The notes: generated by a model from the letters alone, not told the origin. 64,000 nucleotides of DNA from Leptidea sinapis (GCF_905404315.1 NC_066269.1:11850501-11914500); one strand, 5' to 3'; positions 53,186 to 63,767 are shown, numbered from the stretch's first letter. Numbers and translations are program-made.

Positions 53186-54030
53186 TAGTGATTGACGTGT
53201 ATCATGGCGCTAGACATCGATATATCGATGTTGATTCAAGAAATAGAAAACAGACCAGCACTGTATGATACATTTTTGGCTTAGTATCAAGTCTGCAAAT
53301 TTATTTGGATATAGTTTTAGAACTGAATTTTTAATATGAAACAGTGCCTTTAATAATCGTGTTGAAAGAATAGGATGAACCCAAAATTCTCTATTTCTTC
53401 TTCTTTTTATATCTCAAGTACGATATAATACACCGCAATCTCTGTATTTCCATTGCGTGTACATCCCTACAGTTCTGCCGACAAAATGACCGACAGTGTA
53501 CGTCGAGTGCGTCGTCTGTCATCAGTGTCAGAAGTGTGTCATCTGCGATAGGCCTATGTAAAAATACAAGTCATGCTGGTCCACAGAAGAACAGTAAAAT
53601 AAATTATTTAATTAAAATCCCTGAATTATAAAAGTGACATTTTGAGATATTATATCCCTGGTGCCCTGGAGGAGCGGCAACATAGCACATAATCAGCAAA
53701 TCGGCTTCTTTTTCTCTTCTTGTATACGCAAGTTCTAAAGAATTACGGAAGAAATAAAAATTGATTTAAATATTCCAATTGAACTTTTGGAAAGTTCAAT
53801 AAATAGATACAGTCAATCACTTGAAACAATCACTCAAGCAGCTATGAAAACACTGCGAAAGGCGCACACTTGGAATCACGGACACATATCCCGGAAGCTC
53901 GCGGTAAACTGAATCAATAAACACTCAAAATGGCGAAAAAAAAACAAAGTCGTAAAGAGGGCCTACCCCTCAATTATTATTCTAGTTTATCTATACTTTT
54001 TTTAAGCGTTAGGATAGGGTGATCAGGTCG
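53186..54030. other. FAR intron 4, right part, nothing recognised
   Basis: No supported element. Ends in the acceptor of exon 5. Confidence 0.35.
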
Positions 54031-54045
54031 ATAATTATGTTCCAG

Positions 54046-54129
54046 TTGTTGCGTCATGGAAGGAGCCTGTTCCTGGCTGGACCTGCTCCAAGGTCGGCCC
54101 GCAGGGGTTCCTGATGGGAGCTGCTAAAG
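54046..54129 (+). CDS. FAR: FAR exon 5
   Basis: Acceptor gttccag at 54045, donor gtatta at 54130, a weak donor. With the carried A the first codon is Ile, then VASWKEPVPGWTCSKVGPQG and FLMGAAK. The short exon (84 bp) has the highly conserved (S/A)W(K/R)EP(V/I)PGW block. Leaves one base (G). Confidence 0.93.
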
Positions 54130-54242
54130 GTATTATTATTTTATTTTACCTCACTGATCACGCGGATATACGATGACGTCACTTCTATCGCGTTCCTTTC
54201 ATTTAGATTATTTATAATGTTAACACCAGGAACAGACATAAG

Positions 54243-54675
54243 CTTATAATGCCAACTACTCGACTAAGTCGAGTTAACAAGTCTTTTGTGGGGCGATGTA
54301 TATGCTTTTACAACAGGATCCCAGACAATGTTCAAAACAAAAGTATTACGTTATTCAAAAGAATTGTTAAAAAATGTTTGTGTGGTAAAGGTTACTATAA
54401 CATAAATGACTTTCTTAATGATACCACAGATTGGGAATGGAGCGACCCCCTCAGGCTATTAAATAATAAGTTTAATTGTACAATGTTACTTTGTTACTTT
54501 GTAAATGTTACTTTAATTGTAAAACATATTTTTGATGGAAAAAAAAGTCCGCTTAGTTTGTTGCGCCCATTCTTCTCAGGCCTGAGGCATTCATTTTGGA
54601 ATGGGTGGTAGTTTTTTGACTTTCAATAAGTGATTTCACATCCTATTTTCAATAAAAATACTTGAATTTGAATTA
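54243..54675 (+). pseudogene. 3' end of second CR1/Daphne-like LINE family, longest copy
   Basis: Reads MPTTRLSRVNKSFVGRCICF and then YNRIPDNVQNKSITLFKRIV to DTTDWEWSDPL and stop further on; 3' UTR ends 'tttgaattag'. Starts about 110 bp after the exon 5 donor. Confidence 0.85.
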
Positions 54676-54796
54676 GGCTGCAAAATTTAAGATGTTGCAT
54701 GGTTGTTAATAAATAAATCGTAAACACAAAGTCTACCCTCAGTCATCTACTTATTTTGTGCTCCTGCTAAATTATACAAAATATTACAAGAACCGA

Positions 54797-54850
54797 AATA
54801 AGATCAAAATATTTTTTTTTTTTTGAAAAAAGATATATTTTGATCTTATT
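54797..54850. repeat. Inverted repeat, 16 bp arms
   Basis: aataagatcaaaatat and atattttgatcttatt, separated by a T/A-rich 22 bp loop. Confidence 0.8.
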
Positions 54851-55074
54851 CTATCTCTTCGCAATATTTAAAGGGGTTTTTTTTATTAAACTTGGCGGGC
54901 GAGGTTCAAAGTGGGGTCACTGTTGAGAGTCAATGGATGTTTTTTTTTTATTGTGATAAACTTTAACTTTGGTGTTTTTCAAGAATACCACATACTTAGT
55001 GTTATATCCTGTACGATTTTACGAGACCTTTCGCGTGCGAGATTGCTTTATTTAATATTTTTTATTATGTTATG

Positions 55075-55200
55075 AGATTTTCTTGAGTGTTAATGCCGCT
55101 AAGTTTTTCCTTTCACCAATTCACCACGTGTTTCGCGCCTAGACGAGGCATCTTCAGGAGATGTTGACTCGCCGCATTATGAAACGAGACTGAATGAAAC
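55075..55200 (-). repeat. Repeat with hammerhead-like core (type 2)
   Basis: On the minus strand: 'ctcctgaagatgcctcgtct' then aggcgcgaaacacgtgg, matching 42305-42360 on the + strand. Confidence 0.45.
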
Positions 55201-55514
55201 GAAACTGACATGAATAGTAAAAATTTCTATTTTGAATATAAAAATATTCTTTTTTCTTCTTTCTTTCAGACTCTTTATGATACGACAACTAAATATTTTA
55301 CAAGGGCATCATTCTTTTCCGCGGTCGATAGTTTCTTTACCGAGCTTGATCATTTTGCAACTTGAGTCATTTTAAATAGTTCAAGACCAAGGAGACTACA
55401 TGAATAAACTGGATAAGTTTTATATAAGCAAAAACGAATTAAAAAAGTCCAGATAAAAATACGCACCATTGTCTGAGCGTATGTTGAAATTATCATACTT
55501 AATACAAATTGGAT

Positions 55515-55715
55515 TTTTTAACCAAAATTTATGAACGATGCGGGACTCGAAGCCGCATGGATCGTAAACTTTGGTATATCTTATTCAACTCTCGGGTTAT
55601 GGCTCCATCTACATATGCGTAATCGAATGTTTGCCTCAGTTGGAAACAGCGCTTGGACTGAACCCTTGTGCTCGCGAAGGCGAGTACCGCATCGTTCATA
55701 AATTTTATTTATATA
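55515..55715. repeat. Two SINE S2 ends facing each other
   Basis: 'aaaatttatgaacgatgcgg' at 55525 and 'ccgcatcgttcataaatttt' at 55686 are complements. Both are S2 tails; between them lies the S2 5' extension. Confidence 0.6.
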
Positions 55716-55936
55716 ATTAAACCGAGAAGTGACTTTAAAAATAAAAAAAAATGTTTATAATCATAAATATCTGGACGACCGAGCCGTGCTCGGATTTTGA
55801 AGAGGGGACAAATCTTAAACAAAAAAACTAATAGGACAGCTGGATTCTTCTTCTTTCCGGATCACCCAATGCCCCATCTGAGCTATTATAGTCTTGTATA
55901 TAGTGGCGGAATTTACCTTTGTATTCTAATGTAATT

Positions 55937-58547
55937 TTCATTTTCATTTTATTTTCATAGGGTGGCTAACAGCCGTCAATACAAAAACATATATCTACAT
56001 GTTTATATATAGGCCAATTAAAAGCCTCCACAAATAGGTATTAAATAGATTTTTTTTTTACGTTTTTACAAATGCTTAAACTAATTAAAGGCATTAATTA
56101 CTATGTACTAGTTAACTACGCTTTTTTGCAATTTAAATTGACTTAAAGTATACATATATTATGTTGTCATTGTATTAGTTTTCTGTGTCTTGCAAATAAT
56201 CTTGTATAATATGTTTCTTAACACTACCTAAACTGGAACAAAAAAGATCTATTTCGGATGATTTTAGTTTGTTAAAATTATACGAAGTACGTGGTATAAA
56301 GGAGTGTGATCTATAGTTTGTGCGCATGAGTGGAATATGGAGGAGATTCTTTTTTCTAGAATGTTGGTACGGTCTATTGAGGTTTATTTTAGATAACAAG
56401 GCTGGACTGTGAATCTTACCCCGAGCAATTTTCATAATAGTCGTAATATCAGCCATGGATCTACGGAGTGTTAATGGTAGGAGATGAAATCGAGTACACC
56501 GAGTTTTGTAATCTGTTTTGGGAATTCTGAACTTATAATTTAAAAATCTCGTAAATTTTTTCTGTGTTTGTTCAATTCTTTTACTATGTATCATATATAC
56601 CGGATTCCAGATTTGACTAGCATACTCTAAATGACTACGAACATAAGCGCAAAAAATAATTTTTAATGTTTTCATTCTCTTGAAGCAGTTCGCTGAACGT
56701 ATTATAAACCCAAGTGCTTGTGATCCCTTATTTGCAATATTGTCGATGTGACATTCGTAAGTTAGCTTGCAGTCAAGAGCTACACCTAGATCTGTGACAC
56801 AATCGACCCGCAATAGAAATTGATTATTTATAGTATAATTAAATTTGATGATTAGCTTTTTACGGGAATAACTTATAAAAAGACATTTAGGTATATTAAG
56901 CCAAAGCTTATTATTACTACAATATGTTGCTAGTCTATTGAGATCTTCCTGAAGGAGATCAACGTCATAGATATCGTTGATAGGCCGAAATATCTTCATG
57001 TCGTCAGCGAAAAGTAAATAATTGGAATGATGAAAGCATGTATCGATGTCATTTATGAAACAGATAAATAATAAAGGACCTAGGAGTGAGCCCTGAGGAA
57101 CTCCAGAAGGTATCGTGATCCATGAGGAGGTGTAGCCATTTAAAACAACTGCCTGAGTTCTGTTTTTTACGTACGAACTTAACCATCTAAATAAGTTACC
57201 CCTAATACCAAGACCAGCAAGTTTCTGAAAAAGGATTCTATGATCTATGCGGTCGAAAGCTTTGGTGTAATCTGTATACACAAAGTCAATTTGTTGACCA
57301 CCGTCCATGCAATCAGTGAAGAAGTCAGTGAAAACAAGTAAATTAGTAACCGTTGATCTTCCTTTTATAAAACAATGCTGTTGTTGGTTTAACACATTTT
57401 TAAGGCTAGGGTAAAGTTGATTATAGATGATGCGCTCAAACACTTTGGCAAGAAGACATAATTTTGAAATCGGTCGATAGTTTTCCACTTTGTCTTTCTG
57501 ACCTTTTTTATGTATAGGTGATATGAATGCCGCCTTCCACCTGATCGGCATGATACCTTCATTAATTGATCTCTTAAAAAGCAAGGTGACAGGTAATGCC
57601 AATACTTCAGAACATTTGACGAGGAACAGTGCTGGTAAACTATCTGGCCTAGGTGATTTATTTAGATCAAGTGATTTTAAGAGCTATTTCTATTTGTTTA
57701 TTATCAATTTCGATAGAACTTATATTACTAATAATAGATTCATCTGAACAATTATAGGATTTGGATGTGGTAGTGGATTCTTGGAAAGTCGAATAAAAAT
57801 ATCTTGAGAAAAGCTCACAAATGTCCTGTCCTTTATTGCCTTCAGTGTCTCCATAGATCATATTAGATGGTATATTTGAACAATTACGTTTACTTTTCAT
57901 AAAGGACCAAAATGCCTTGGGATTATTAGATATATCATTTTCAATTTTACTAATGTAGTGATCAAAACAACTACGCTCAATAACTTTAGCCCTGTCTCTA
58001 AGTAGGTGGAAAGTATGTAAATCATTGAGATTATGATATATTTTATATTTCACAAGATATTTATTTTTCTCTTTGAGGATTTTAATTAAGGCCGCGTTAT
58101 ACCAAATTGGATATTTATTATTTTTAATGATCCGTTTCGGCACGTGACGGTTTCTTATATCATAAACTATTGAATAAAAATGATTAACGGCATCATCCAC
58201 AGGGTTTTGAGTAAGAATATTAATCCAGTCAATCTGACTTAGTTCCGCACTCATCTCCTCAAAATTACCTTTGTTATAGTTAAAAATTGTCCGCTCAGCT
58301 GGTTTCAAGTGTGGTATATATGAAAAGTTAAAGTGCACTATTAATGACTTATGATAGGGATCTTCTGGTACTAACGGATCAGTGCATGCTGACACAGTGA
58401 GCTCATTGTTACTTAAAACTAAATCTAATAATTTGCCAAATGCATTATAATTACTATTAAATTGTCTAAGTCCACACAGACTGAGTGTATCTACGAAGTG
58501 CAAAATGTGGAACGTGGTTGGTGCAATTGGATTTAAGTACGTTTCGC
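55937..58547 (-). mobile_element. LINE (jockey/CR1-like), 5'-truncated, one frameshift
   Basis: Boundaries fixed by the split SINE and the 6 bp duplication. The 3' end carries a short (tgaaaa)n tail (at 55937-55965). ORF2 is present from the end of the endonuclease to the stop. The element is otherwise well preserved. Confidence 0.85.
56175..57602 (-). pseudogene. LINE ORF2, reverse transcriptase part
   Basis: 475 open codons. Motifs: WKAAFISPIHKKGQ, ENYRPISKLCLLAKVFERII (41-60), DYTKAFDRIDH (111-121, motif A), SGVPQGSLLGP (166-176), FADD (198-201), VTDLGVALD and the C-terminal RSHLEYASQIWNPVY. The catalytic triad is complete. The preceding residues are in the neighbouring frame because of a single extra A near 57679. 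Confidence 0.88.
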
Positions 58548-58566
58548 GTAATTGTAGCAGTTTCAT
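57667..58566 (-). pseudogene. LINE ORF2, endonuclease C-terminus and linker
   Basis: 299 open codons ending at a stop just after the frameshift. VPEDPYHKSLIVHF corresponds to the final endonuclease motif (SDH-type, here DPYH). The linker contains KAFWSFMKSKR, common before LINE reverse transcriptases. The first few codons (MKLLQL) are coded by the SINE into which the LINE inserted, so the ATG is accidental. Confidence 0.8.
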
Positions 58567-58690
58567 TAAAACACGGATAAAACTATATTTTTTTAAATTG
58601 AAACCTAGCTAGATCGATTTATCGCCCCGAATAACCTGTATACTACATTTTATGAAAATCGTTGGAGCCGTTTCCGAGATTCAGCTTATA

Positions 58691-59630
58691 AATATACAAG
58701 ATTTTTTTTTTATTATATTATATACATTTATTTCAAGTAAATAATATTAGATATACTATAATGCTGCCAGTATTCTTGGTACGTAATTATTTAATCATAA
58801 TTTTATGTAATCATAGTATTGTAAATACTTATAGTTATAAGATTTGTTTTGTTTGAATAAAGATCTATTAATCGTACACTAATCATTAATTAATTATTCT
58901 AAACTTTTACTATAATAATTTGCAAATTTAATACGAACAGCTGAAAAATATGAAAATAAAACATAATATTATAGTATCTATCTATATCACAAGTAATAAG
59001 CGTCAAACGAAAATTATTATAATTTACATAAGTAGTGTTTCTAATAATTAATTAATAGTAGATTGTTAACCAAGGGTCGAAAGAATCAATTCCCGAGGTA
59101 TTTAGGCTATAGTCCGAGTAGGAATTGATTATTTTACCCGTGTTAATTACTTTTCTTTTCATTTCGAATATGGGGAAAATAAAACTAGTTGTTTATCTAA
59201 ACTATTTATTGATAATATATCATAATGTTACCTATTTAAAATTAATTGTCAAATTAGGACAATTTATCTCGACTTTTTAAATTTAAATATGGAACTCACC
59301 GCGTAATTGTGGCGGCGTATTCCGCTCAAAAAAGTTTGTGCTAAGTTCACACTGGCTGTTTAGAAAGTCACATGGCCGCAGCATTTTATTTAATTAGTTG
59401 TTTTTACATAAAACTCTTCACAGCTGAAAGCAGTTCTAATTTTGAAGTTCATTCCGGCCCTTAGGTGGGAAGTAATTTGTATAAGTTTTTCCCTCTCTAT
59501 GGAGGGAAGCAGCATTTTCCACCCAATAATCAGATCACAACATTACTTTCCGAGTATGAGAAATGAAAAATAATTTATTATATTTTAGTTGTCACTAGCA
59601 TTAATCTAGTTTAATAATAAAGTGGTGGTT
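58691..59630. other. FAR intron 5, right part, nothing recognised
   Basis: AT-rich. No SINE or LINE similarity noticed. Ends in the exon 6 acceptor. Confidence 0.35.
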
Positions 59631-59641
59631 GTAATGTGCAG

Positions 59642-59747
59642 GCGTGGTGCGTCGCTTGCCGCTGGCCGCGGAGAACATCGCGGACTACATCCCAGTGGAC
59701 GTGGTAGTGAACCACCTGCTAGTAGCGGGATGGCACGCCACACACAA
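59642..59747 (+). CDS. FAR: FAR exon 6
   Basis: Acceptor aatgtgcag at 59641, donor gtacgt at 59748. Reads (G)VVRRLPLAAENIADYIPVDV and then VVNHLLVAGWHATH, the conserved DxIPVDxVVN region of FARs. Leaves two bases (AA) of a Lys codon. A SINE starts only about 12 bp after the donor. Confidence 0.94.
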
Positions 59748-59759
59748 GTACGTCACACA

Positions 59760-60045
59760 CCAGTGGGAGGCTCCTTTGCACAGGAAGCCGGCTTGAATAT
59801 GGGTACCACAACGGGGCCTTTTTCTGCCGCGAAGCAGTAATGTGTAAACATTACTGTGTTTCGGTCTCAACGGCGTCGTAGCTAGTGAAATTACTGGGCA
59901 AATTAGATTTAACACCTTATGTCTTAAGGTGACGAGCGCAACTGTAGTGCCGCTCCCATATTTTGAGTTTTCAGCGGCACATTGTAATGGGAAGGGCGTA
60001 TCAATTACCATCAGTTGAACGTCCTACTCGTCTCGTCCCTTAGTA
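59760..60045 (+). repeat. SINE-A copy touching FAR exon 6 donor
   Basis: 'ccagtgggaggctcctttgc' to 'ctcgtctcgtcccttag'. Starts 12 bp after the donor GT (59748). Confidence 0.9.
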
Positions 60046-60059
60046 CAATTAAAATAATT

Positions 60060-60210
60060 TTATCAAATTAGTGTAATGTCATCGGTCCTCGATAAATCTA
60101 CAAAGTTTGAACGAAATCTAGCCGTTTAAAGTGGGTCAAAATCGCGCCCAAAGAAGTCGGTTACAAACATACAGGTGAAGCTAATATAAAGCGTATAAAA
60201 AAAGATTATT
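60060..60210 (+). repeat. 'agtcggttacaaa' repeat
   Basis: 'tcaaattagtgtaatgtcat' to 'gaagctaatataaagcgtat'; third copy of the block at 23960 and 35196. Confidence 0.75.
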
Positions 60211-60384
60211 CCGCTAGAAGAAAAGAAATGTTGGGAGGAAGTTGTAGATTTGTGTGGCGAAGAAGAGCAAACCGCTGAGCAAAGAAGGAGCCCTTTCCCT
60301 ACGTACATACAGCAATAGTGCTATCATATCGTCGTCCATTATTGTCTCAATGTGGTGTGGTGACTCTAGTGTTTAGTTTGGTAC

Positions 60385-60955
60385 CTCATGGACACCACAC
60401 CACTCCTATATGTATCAAGGAAAAATTTTCAGCATTAAGTTATCACCAACTATATCTTCGGTCTGTCCATAATCTCTTGCTTTGTACACCTGTTCATAAA
60501 ACTTTCTTTTTCAACAATTTATTTACTGTGCAAGCTGTTAACCTATGGAATTCTCTTCCCTCTGAAATCAGAAAGGCTCAAACCCTCCAATCTTTCAAAA
60601 CAATGCTCCATAGTTGTTATTTATTACTGTGACAAAATCATTACTAGTTTATTTCTTGGAATTATTTACTGTATGTGTATGTTTAAATTATATGCACATC
60701 GGTAACACCACCTTCTGTTATCTTAACTAAAACTATTTCATTACAGGTTGTAGGTAGAAATCTCTCTTAAGCGATAAGGCCGCCTATTGGCATAAAAGGC
60801 ATTTTCTCAAAATTGATTCCTTTAGAATTCTTTTTGATGTCATTTCTAATAATATTTTTCTATTATTGCTTTTTGTAGTCTCGATTTTTATTATGTTTAA
60901 TTATTTTGTGGTGTGCAATAAAGATATATTTCATTTCATTTTACAGTGACTGGTT
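60385..60955 (+). pseudogene. LINE C-terminal fragment, with (TTTCA)-like tail
   Basis: Reads SALSYHQLYLRSVHNLLLCT, then FFFNNLFTVQAVNLWNSLPS and EIRKAQTLQSFKTML: the AVxLWNSLPxxIRxxxxxxxFK motif is the classic end of several LINE ORF2 proteins. 3' UTR ends 'ttcatttcattttacag'. A 57 bp scrap of another LINE is nested at 60800. Confidence 0.75.
60800..60856 (-). pseudogene. 57 bp 3' scrap of the intact CR1-like family
   Basis: 'ggcataaaaggcattttctc' through 'tttagaattctttttgatgt' matches the 3' end at 39060-39128 reversed. Nested in the preceding LINE. Confidence 0.75.
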
Positions 60956-61094
60956 GCGCCACCGTGGTGTCCCGGTTTAATATAGCCCTAATACACCACC
61001 AGTCACCACAATTCATGGACACACTATCTCTCATGAGACATTTTGTACGAATCTCTAGAAACTTCCATCATATTGAATTATTCCTTTTTTTTTA

Positions 61095-61175
61095 CATGGC
61101 TTAACTCACGTTCAATCGGTGTAAGTACCGACTAGTTTTAGACCAATCGGAGTTCCTCAATCAGGTGAGTCGCGC
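61095..61175 (-). repeat. Hammerhead-like Penelope-type block
   Basis: On the minus strand actcac, ctgattga (one extra T in the ctgatga core), a stem (ggaact / ggtct, weakened), aaaac in place of gaaac, tcggt ... accga, then gtgagt. A degraded relative of 11151-11218. Confidence 0.4.
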
Positions 61176-61189
61176 CCATTCTAGCACTA

Positions 61190-61325
61190 CCTGATATAGC
61201 TTCGGACCGACGATCTGGTCAAAACCGGAATACGTTGGATGAGGGAGCGCAGGACCGATCGTCATGGAGATCTTTAGGGGAGGCCTTTGTCCAGCAATGG
61301 AGTCTTCCGGCTGATGATGATAGAA
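61190..61325 (+). pseudogene. RTE-like LINE C-terminal end
   Basis: Reads RSGQNRNTLDEGAQDRSSWR then SLGEAFVQQWS, and a tgatgatgat tail. AQDRSxWRSLGEAxVQQW is a well-known RTE C-terminus in Lepidoptera as far as I know. Confidence 0.75.
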
Positions 61326-61356
61326 TCACTCATTAAACGTCTAAATCTAATTAATA

Positions 61357-61396
61357 TGTCCTGCTTGTCTCGTCCATTATTTTCTTAAAAAAAAAA
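61357..61396 (+). repeat. SINE-A 3' tail scrap
   Basis: 'tgtcctgcttgtctcgtcca' then ttattttcttaaaaaaaaa, about 50 bp before the exon 7 acceptor. Confidence 0.6.
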
Positions 61397-61445
61397 TAAA
61401 AACTGGTTCCATACCATCTAACTGAGATAAACCTTACTGCTGCAG

Positions 61446-61562
61446 GGCCGGTCTGTCCGTATACCACTGCACCTCGTCCACTCAGAACCCGTTCCGCTGG
61501 AGCATGCTGGAGTCATCCGTCAACGATATCCTTCACAACTACCCGCTCAACAGCGCTGTCTG
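61446..61562 (+). CDS. FAR: FAR exon 7
   Basis: Acceptor ctgctgcag at 61445, donor gtcagt at 61563. Reads (K)AGLSVYHCTSSTQNPFRW and then SSVNDILHNYPLNSAVW. The VYHCTSS...NPF(R/T)W motif is a standard FAR landmark before the C-terminal domain. Leaves two bases (TG). Confidence 0.94.
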
Positions 61563-61619
61563 GTCAGTTACTGTTTTATTTATTTAATTATTTATATTAG
61601 CCTTACTGAGGGCATGTAA

Positions 61620-61750
61620 CAGTTGGAAGCTACTTTTCACAGAATACCGGCTAGATTATTAATACCACCATGGCACCTATTTCTGCCGTGAAGCAGGAAT
61701 ATGTAAGCATTACTGTGTTTCAGTCTGAAGGGCGCCGTAGCTAGTGATAA
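61620..61750 (+). repeat. SINE-A 5' half
   Basis: 'cagttggaagctacttttca' to 'gggcgccgtagctagtgata'. Starts about 57 bp after the exon 7 donor. The 3' half is missing, unusual for retroposition, so it was probably deleted later. Confidence 0.8.
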
Positions 61751-62462
61751 TTAATAAAAATAATTTTCTAAGATTCTAACAACCAAAATATAAACTCTGA
61801 TCAAGATATATTATACACAGAAAATGTTGTTCTTGTCCATTTTACGAGCATTAGCCTAACTTTAGCCTAGTTCGAAATAGATTTTTTGCAGTTAAACACA
61901 TGCAACTTTTCTTGCATGCATATACGCACGCGTAGAAAATAACTGGCGTATTTTCGGCTCGATAGACTCACTTTCAATCTTGGAGATATATTTGGATCAA
62001 AAATCGGGCGTCAGGGTGTTGGTATCCTCCAAGTTTGTTTTAAGTCGATCAGTGCGCACAACCGGCGCGGGCGCTAGCTTGAAGACGACTGCGACTTCTC
62101 AATGAGCGCTCTACTGATGGACAATAATAACCAACTTCAATCACGTCACCGACAGTGACGTACACAGTGACAACTTCAAACACACTTTGAAAGATGACGT
62201 TCGCCATCAGTTCAGCCCAATACACAGAGTAGAATATAATCATACAGCCCATATTACTTTTATATTCTAATTCTCCGACATATAACGTATAATAATGATA
62301 CAATAAAACCAAGAATTTAAGGTGTATGAAAGTTGATGGAGAAAGTAAGAATCCAGGCAAAAGTTTTAACGTTTTAAGCCTACCCCTCTGGGACACAGGC
62401 GTGACTGATTGCTGATTGGATGTTGACACACACATACAAACACATTTAATTTATATTTATTA
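61751..62462. other. FAR intron 7, nothing recognised
   Basis: Includes a GC-richer block at 62040-62180 without motif. Confidence 0.3.
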
Positions 62463-62839
62463 CTATTGACCCGACAGACGTTGTTCTGTATATAATAAAT
62501 AAAATAATGTTTTTATATGAATTTGTCAATAATATATCATAACATCAAAAATTACTTCGTAAAATATGCACCCTGCTGTCGTAATGAAATTGTTTCACAC
62601 CAGAACTGTCAAACCGTGCGTCAATAAATTCTCTCATAGAAATTATGTATGGACACATCAAAGGAAAAACAAATTTGTTGTTTTTATTTAATTTAGCAGC
62701 ATTTTCCTATTTATACGCCTTTTAAACCTTCCCTGTACTTCCACAAATAATTCAAGACCAACATTAGCCAAATCGGTCCAGCCGTTCTCGAGGTTTAGCG
62801 AGACTAACGAATAGCAATTCATTTTTATATATATATAGA
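62463..62839 (-). mobile_element. Non-autonomous Helitron in FAR intron 7
   Basis: Starts 'ctattgacccgacagacg' (CTAG changed to CTAT), hairpin acaga / tctgt, body nearly identical to 39224-39587 and 34468-34861, GA at 62839. Confidence 0.8.
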
Positions 62840-63045
62840 TAATTATGTTTCACTTATCATTCTCATGTGTCGAGGATTCACTGACCTCGAAGATAGAGTT
62901 TTAAATATTTTCGGGGTCAGAGGTCACTGCTAAACTGTTTTTGAATTTTATAACAATAAAGACATTTAAATAATTAGTATCATATTATAATAAACATTAT
63001 AAATTAAGTATTATTATTATTAATGTATGATAATTTTATTTGCAG

Positions 63046-63165
63046 GTACCCTCATCTTCAGTTCGTACCATCTCTACTCATGTTCCGCATCAGCGCCATA
63101 TTTGTCCACTTCCTGCCCGCTGTACTGTTGGACATGATGCTACGTCTGACCGGGGGACGACCCAT
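63046..63165 (+). CDS. FAR: FAR exon 8 (last in window)
   Basis: Acceptor ttgcag at 63045, donor gtatgt at 63166. Completes Trp, then YPHLQFVPSLLMFRISAIFV and HFLPAVLLDMMLRLTGGRP. The hydrophobic stretch HFLPAxLLD fits the start of the FAR_C region, which in insects includes a membrane-associated segment. Ends in phase with two bases of a Met codon; the remaining exons are outside the window. Confidence 0.94.
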
Positions 63166-63200
63166 GTATGTTGCACGCATATCCCTAATCCTTACTCTAG

Positions 63201-63612
63201 TTTTTATGACAATAAGGGACGTGACGAGCAGGACGTGGTGCCGCTCAGGATTCTTGAAAAACTCAAAAATTCTGAGCGGTACTACAACTGCGCTCGTTAA
63301 CTTAAGACATAAAGTGTTAAGTCTTATTTGCCCAGTAATTTCACTAGTTACGACACCTTTCAGACCGAAACACAATAACCCTTACACATTACTGCTTCAC
63401 GACGGAAATAAGCGCTGTTCTGGTACCCATAACCTTGTCGGCAACATCTTATGTCTCAAGGTGACGAGCGCAATTGTAGTGCCGCTCAGAATTTTTGGGT
63501 TTTTTGAGAATCCTGAGCGGCACCGCATTGTAATGGGCATGGCGTATCAATTACCATCAGCTGATCAGAACGTCCTGCTCGTCTCATCCCTTATAATAAT
63601 CATATATAAAAA
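63201..63612. repeat. Two SINE-A copies in head-to-head fusion
   Basis: 63201-63448 is a minus copy from its tail (atgacaataagggacgtg) to near its 5' end. It is fused to 63449-63612, a + fragment from 'acatcttatgtctcaaggtg' to 'gtctcatcccttataataat'. The shared parts can fold back on each other. Starts about 35 bp after the exon 8 donor. Confidence 0.8.
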
Positions 63613-63767
63613 AAATATACATCCGGAAATTACTCCGCGTTAAAAACTAAACAATGCGATACGGTGCGTTCCGAAACTCATTTTAGCCTAGCGTATAATC
63701 TCATTGTCACAATGATATTTATAATAAACATTGTTAAATATTATCTTAATTGTTTCTCTTACTATAC

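Larger units (their letters stand above)
55765..58690 (-). repeat. SINE S3 (-) split by a LINE
   Basis: 55765-55936 (cgaccgagccgtgctcgg ... cctttgtattctaatgtaat) and 58548-58690 (attgtagcagtttcat ... ggagccgtttccgagattca) are the two halves of the family seen whole at 19011-19330 (+). The LINE insertion duplicated gtaatt (55931-55936 and 58548-58553). Confidence 0.75.
40651..63165 (+). other. FAR: Fatty acyl-CoA reductase gene, 3' part outside window
   Basis: Eight exons join in frame to about 376 residues of an alcohol-forming fatty acyl-CoA reductase, which uses NADPH to turn fatty acyl-CoA into fatty alcohol for waxes, cuticular or tracheal lipids or pheromone precursors. Domains seen: a Rossmann fold with TGGTGFVG (residues 18-25), the active-site region VHVSSAYV (152-159) and YTFTK (207-211, the YxxxK motif), then the PVPGW segment and the beginning of the C-terminal linker. 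Family members are about 500-530 residues, so roughly 130-150 residues including most of the FAR_C/sterile domain lie to the right of the window. Introns are 1.5-5.5 kb and full of transposons. I think it resembles the waterproof group, but this needs a search. The coding exons show no stop or frameshift, so the gene looks functional. Confidence 0.93.

Noticed and set aside
62049..62435. 128-codon minus frame in FAR intron 7
   Set aside because: No recognisable domain; starts and ends in unrelated intron sequence; no splice or promoter support.
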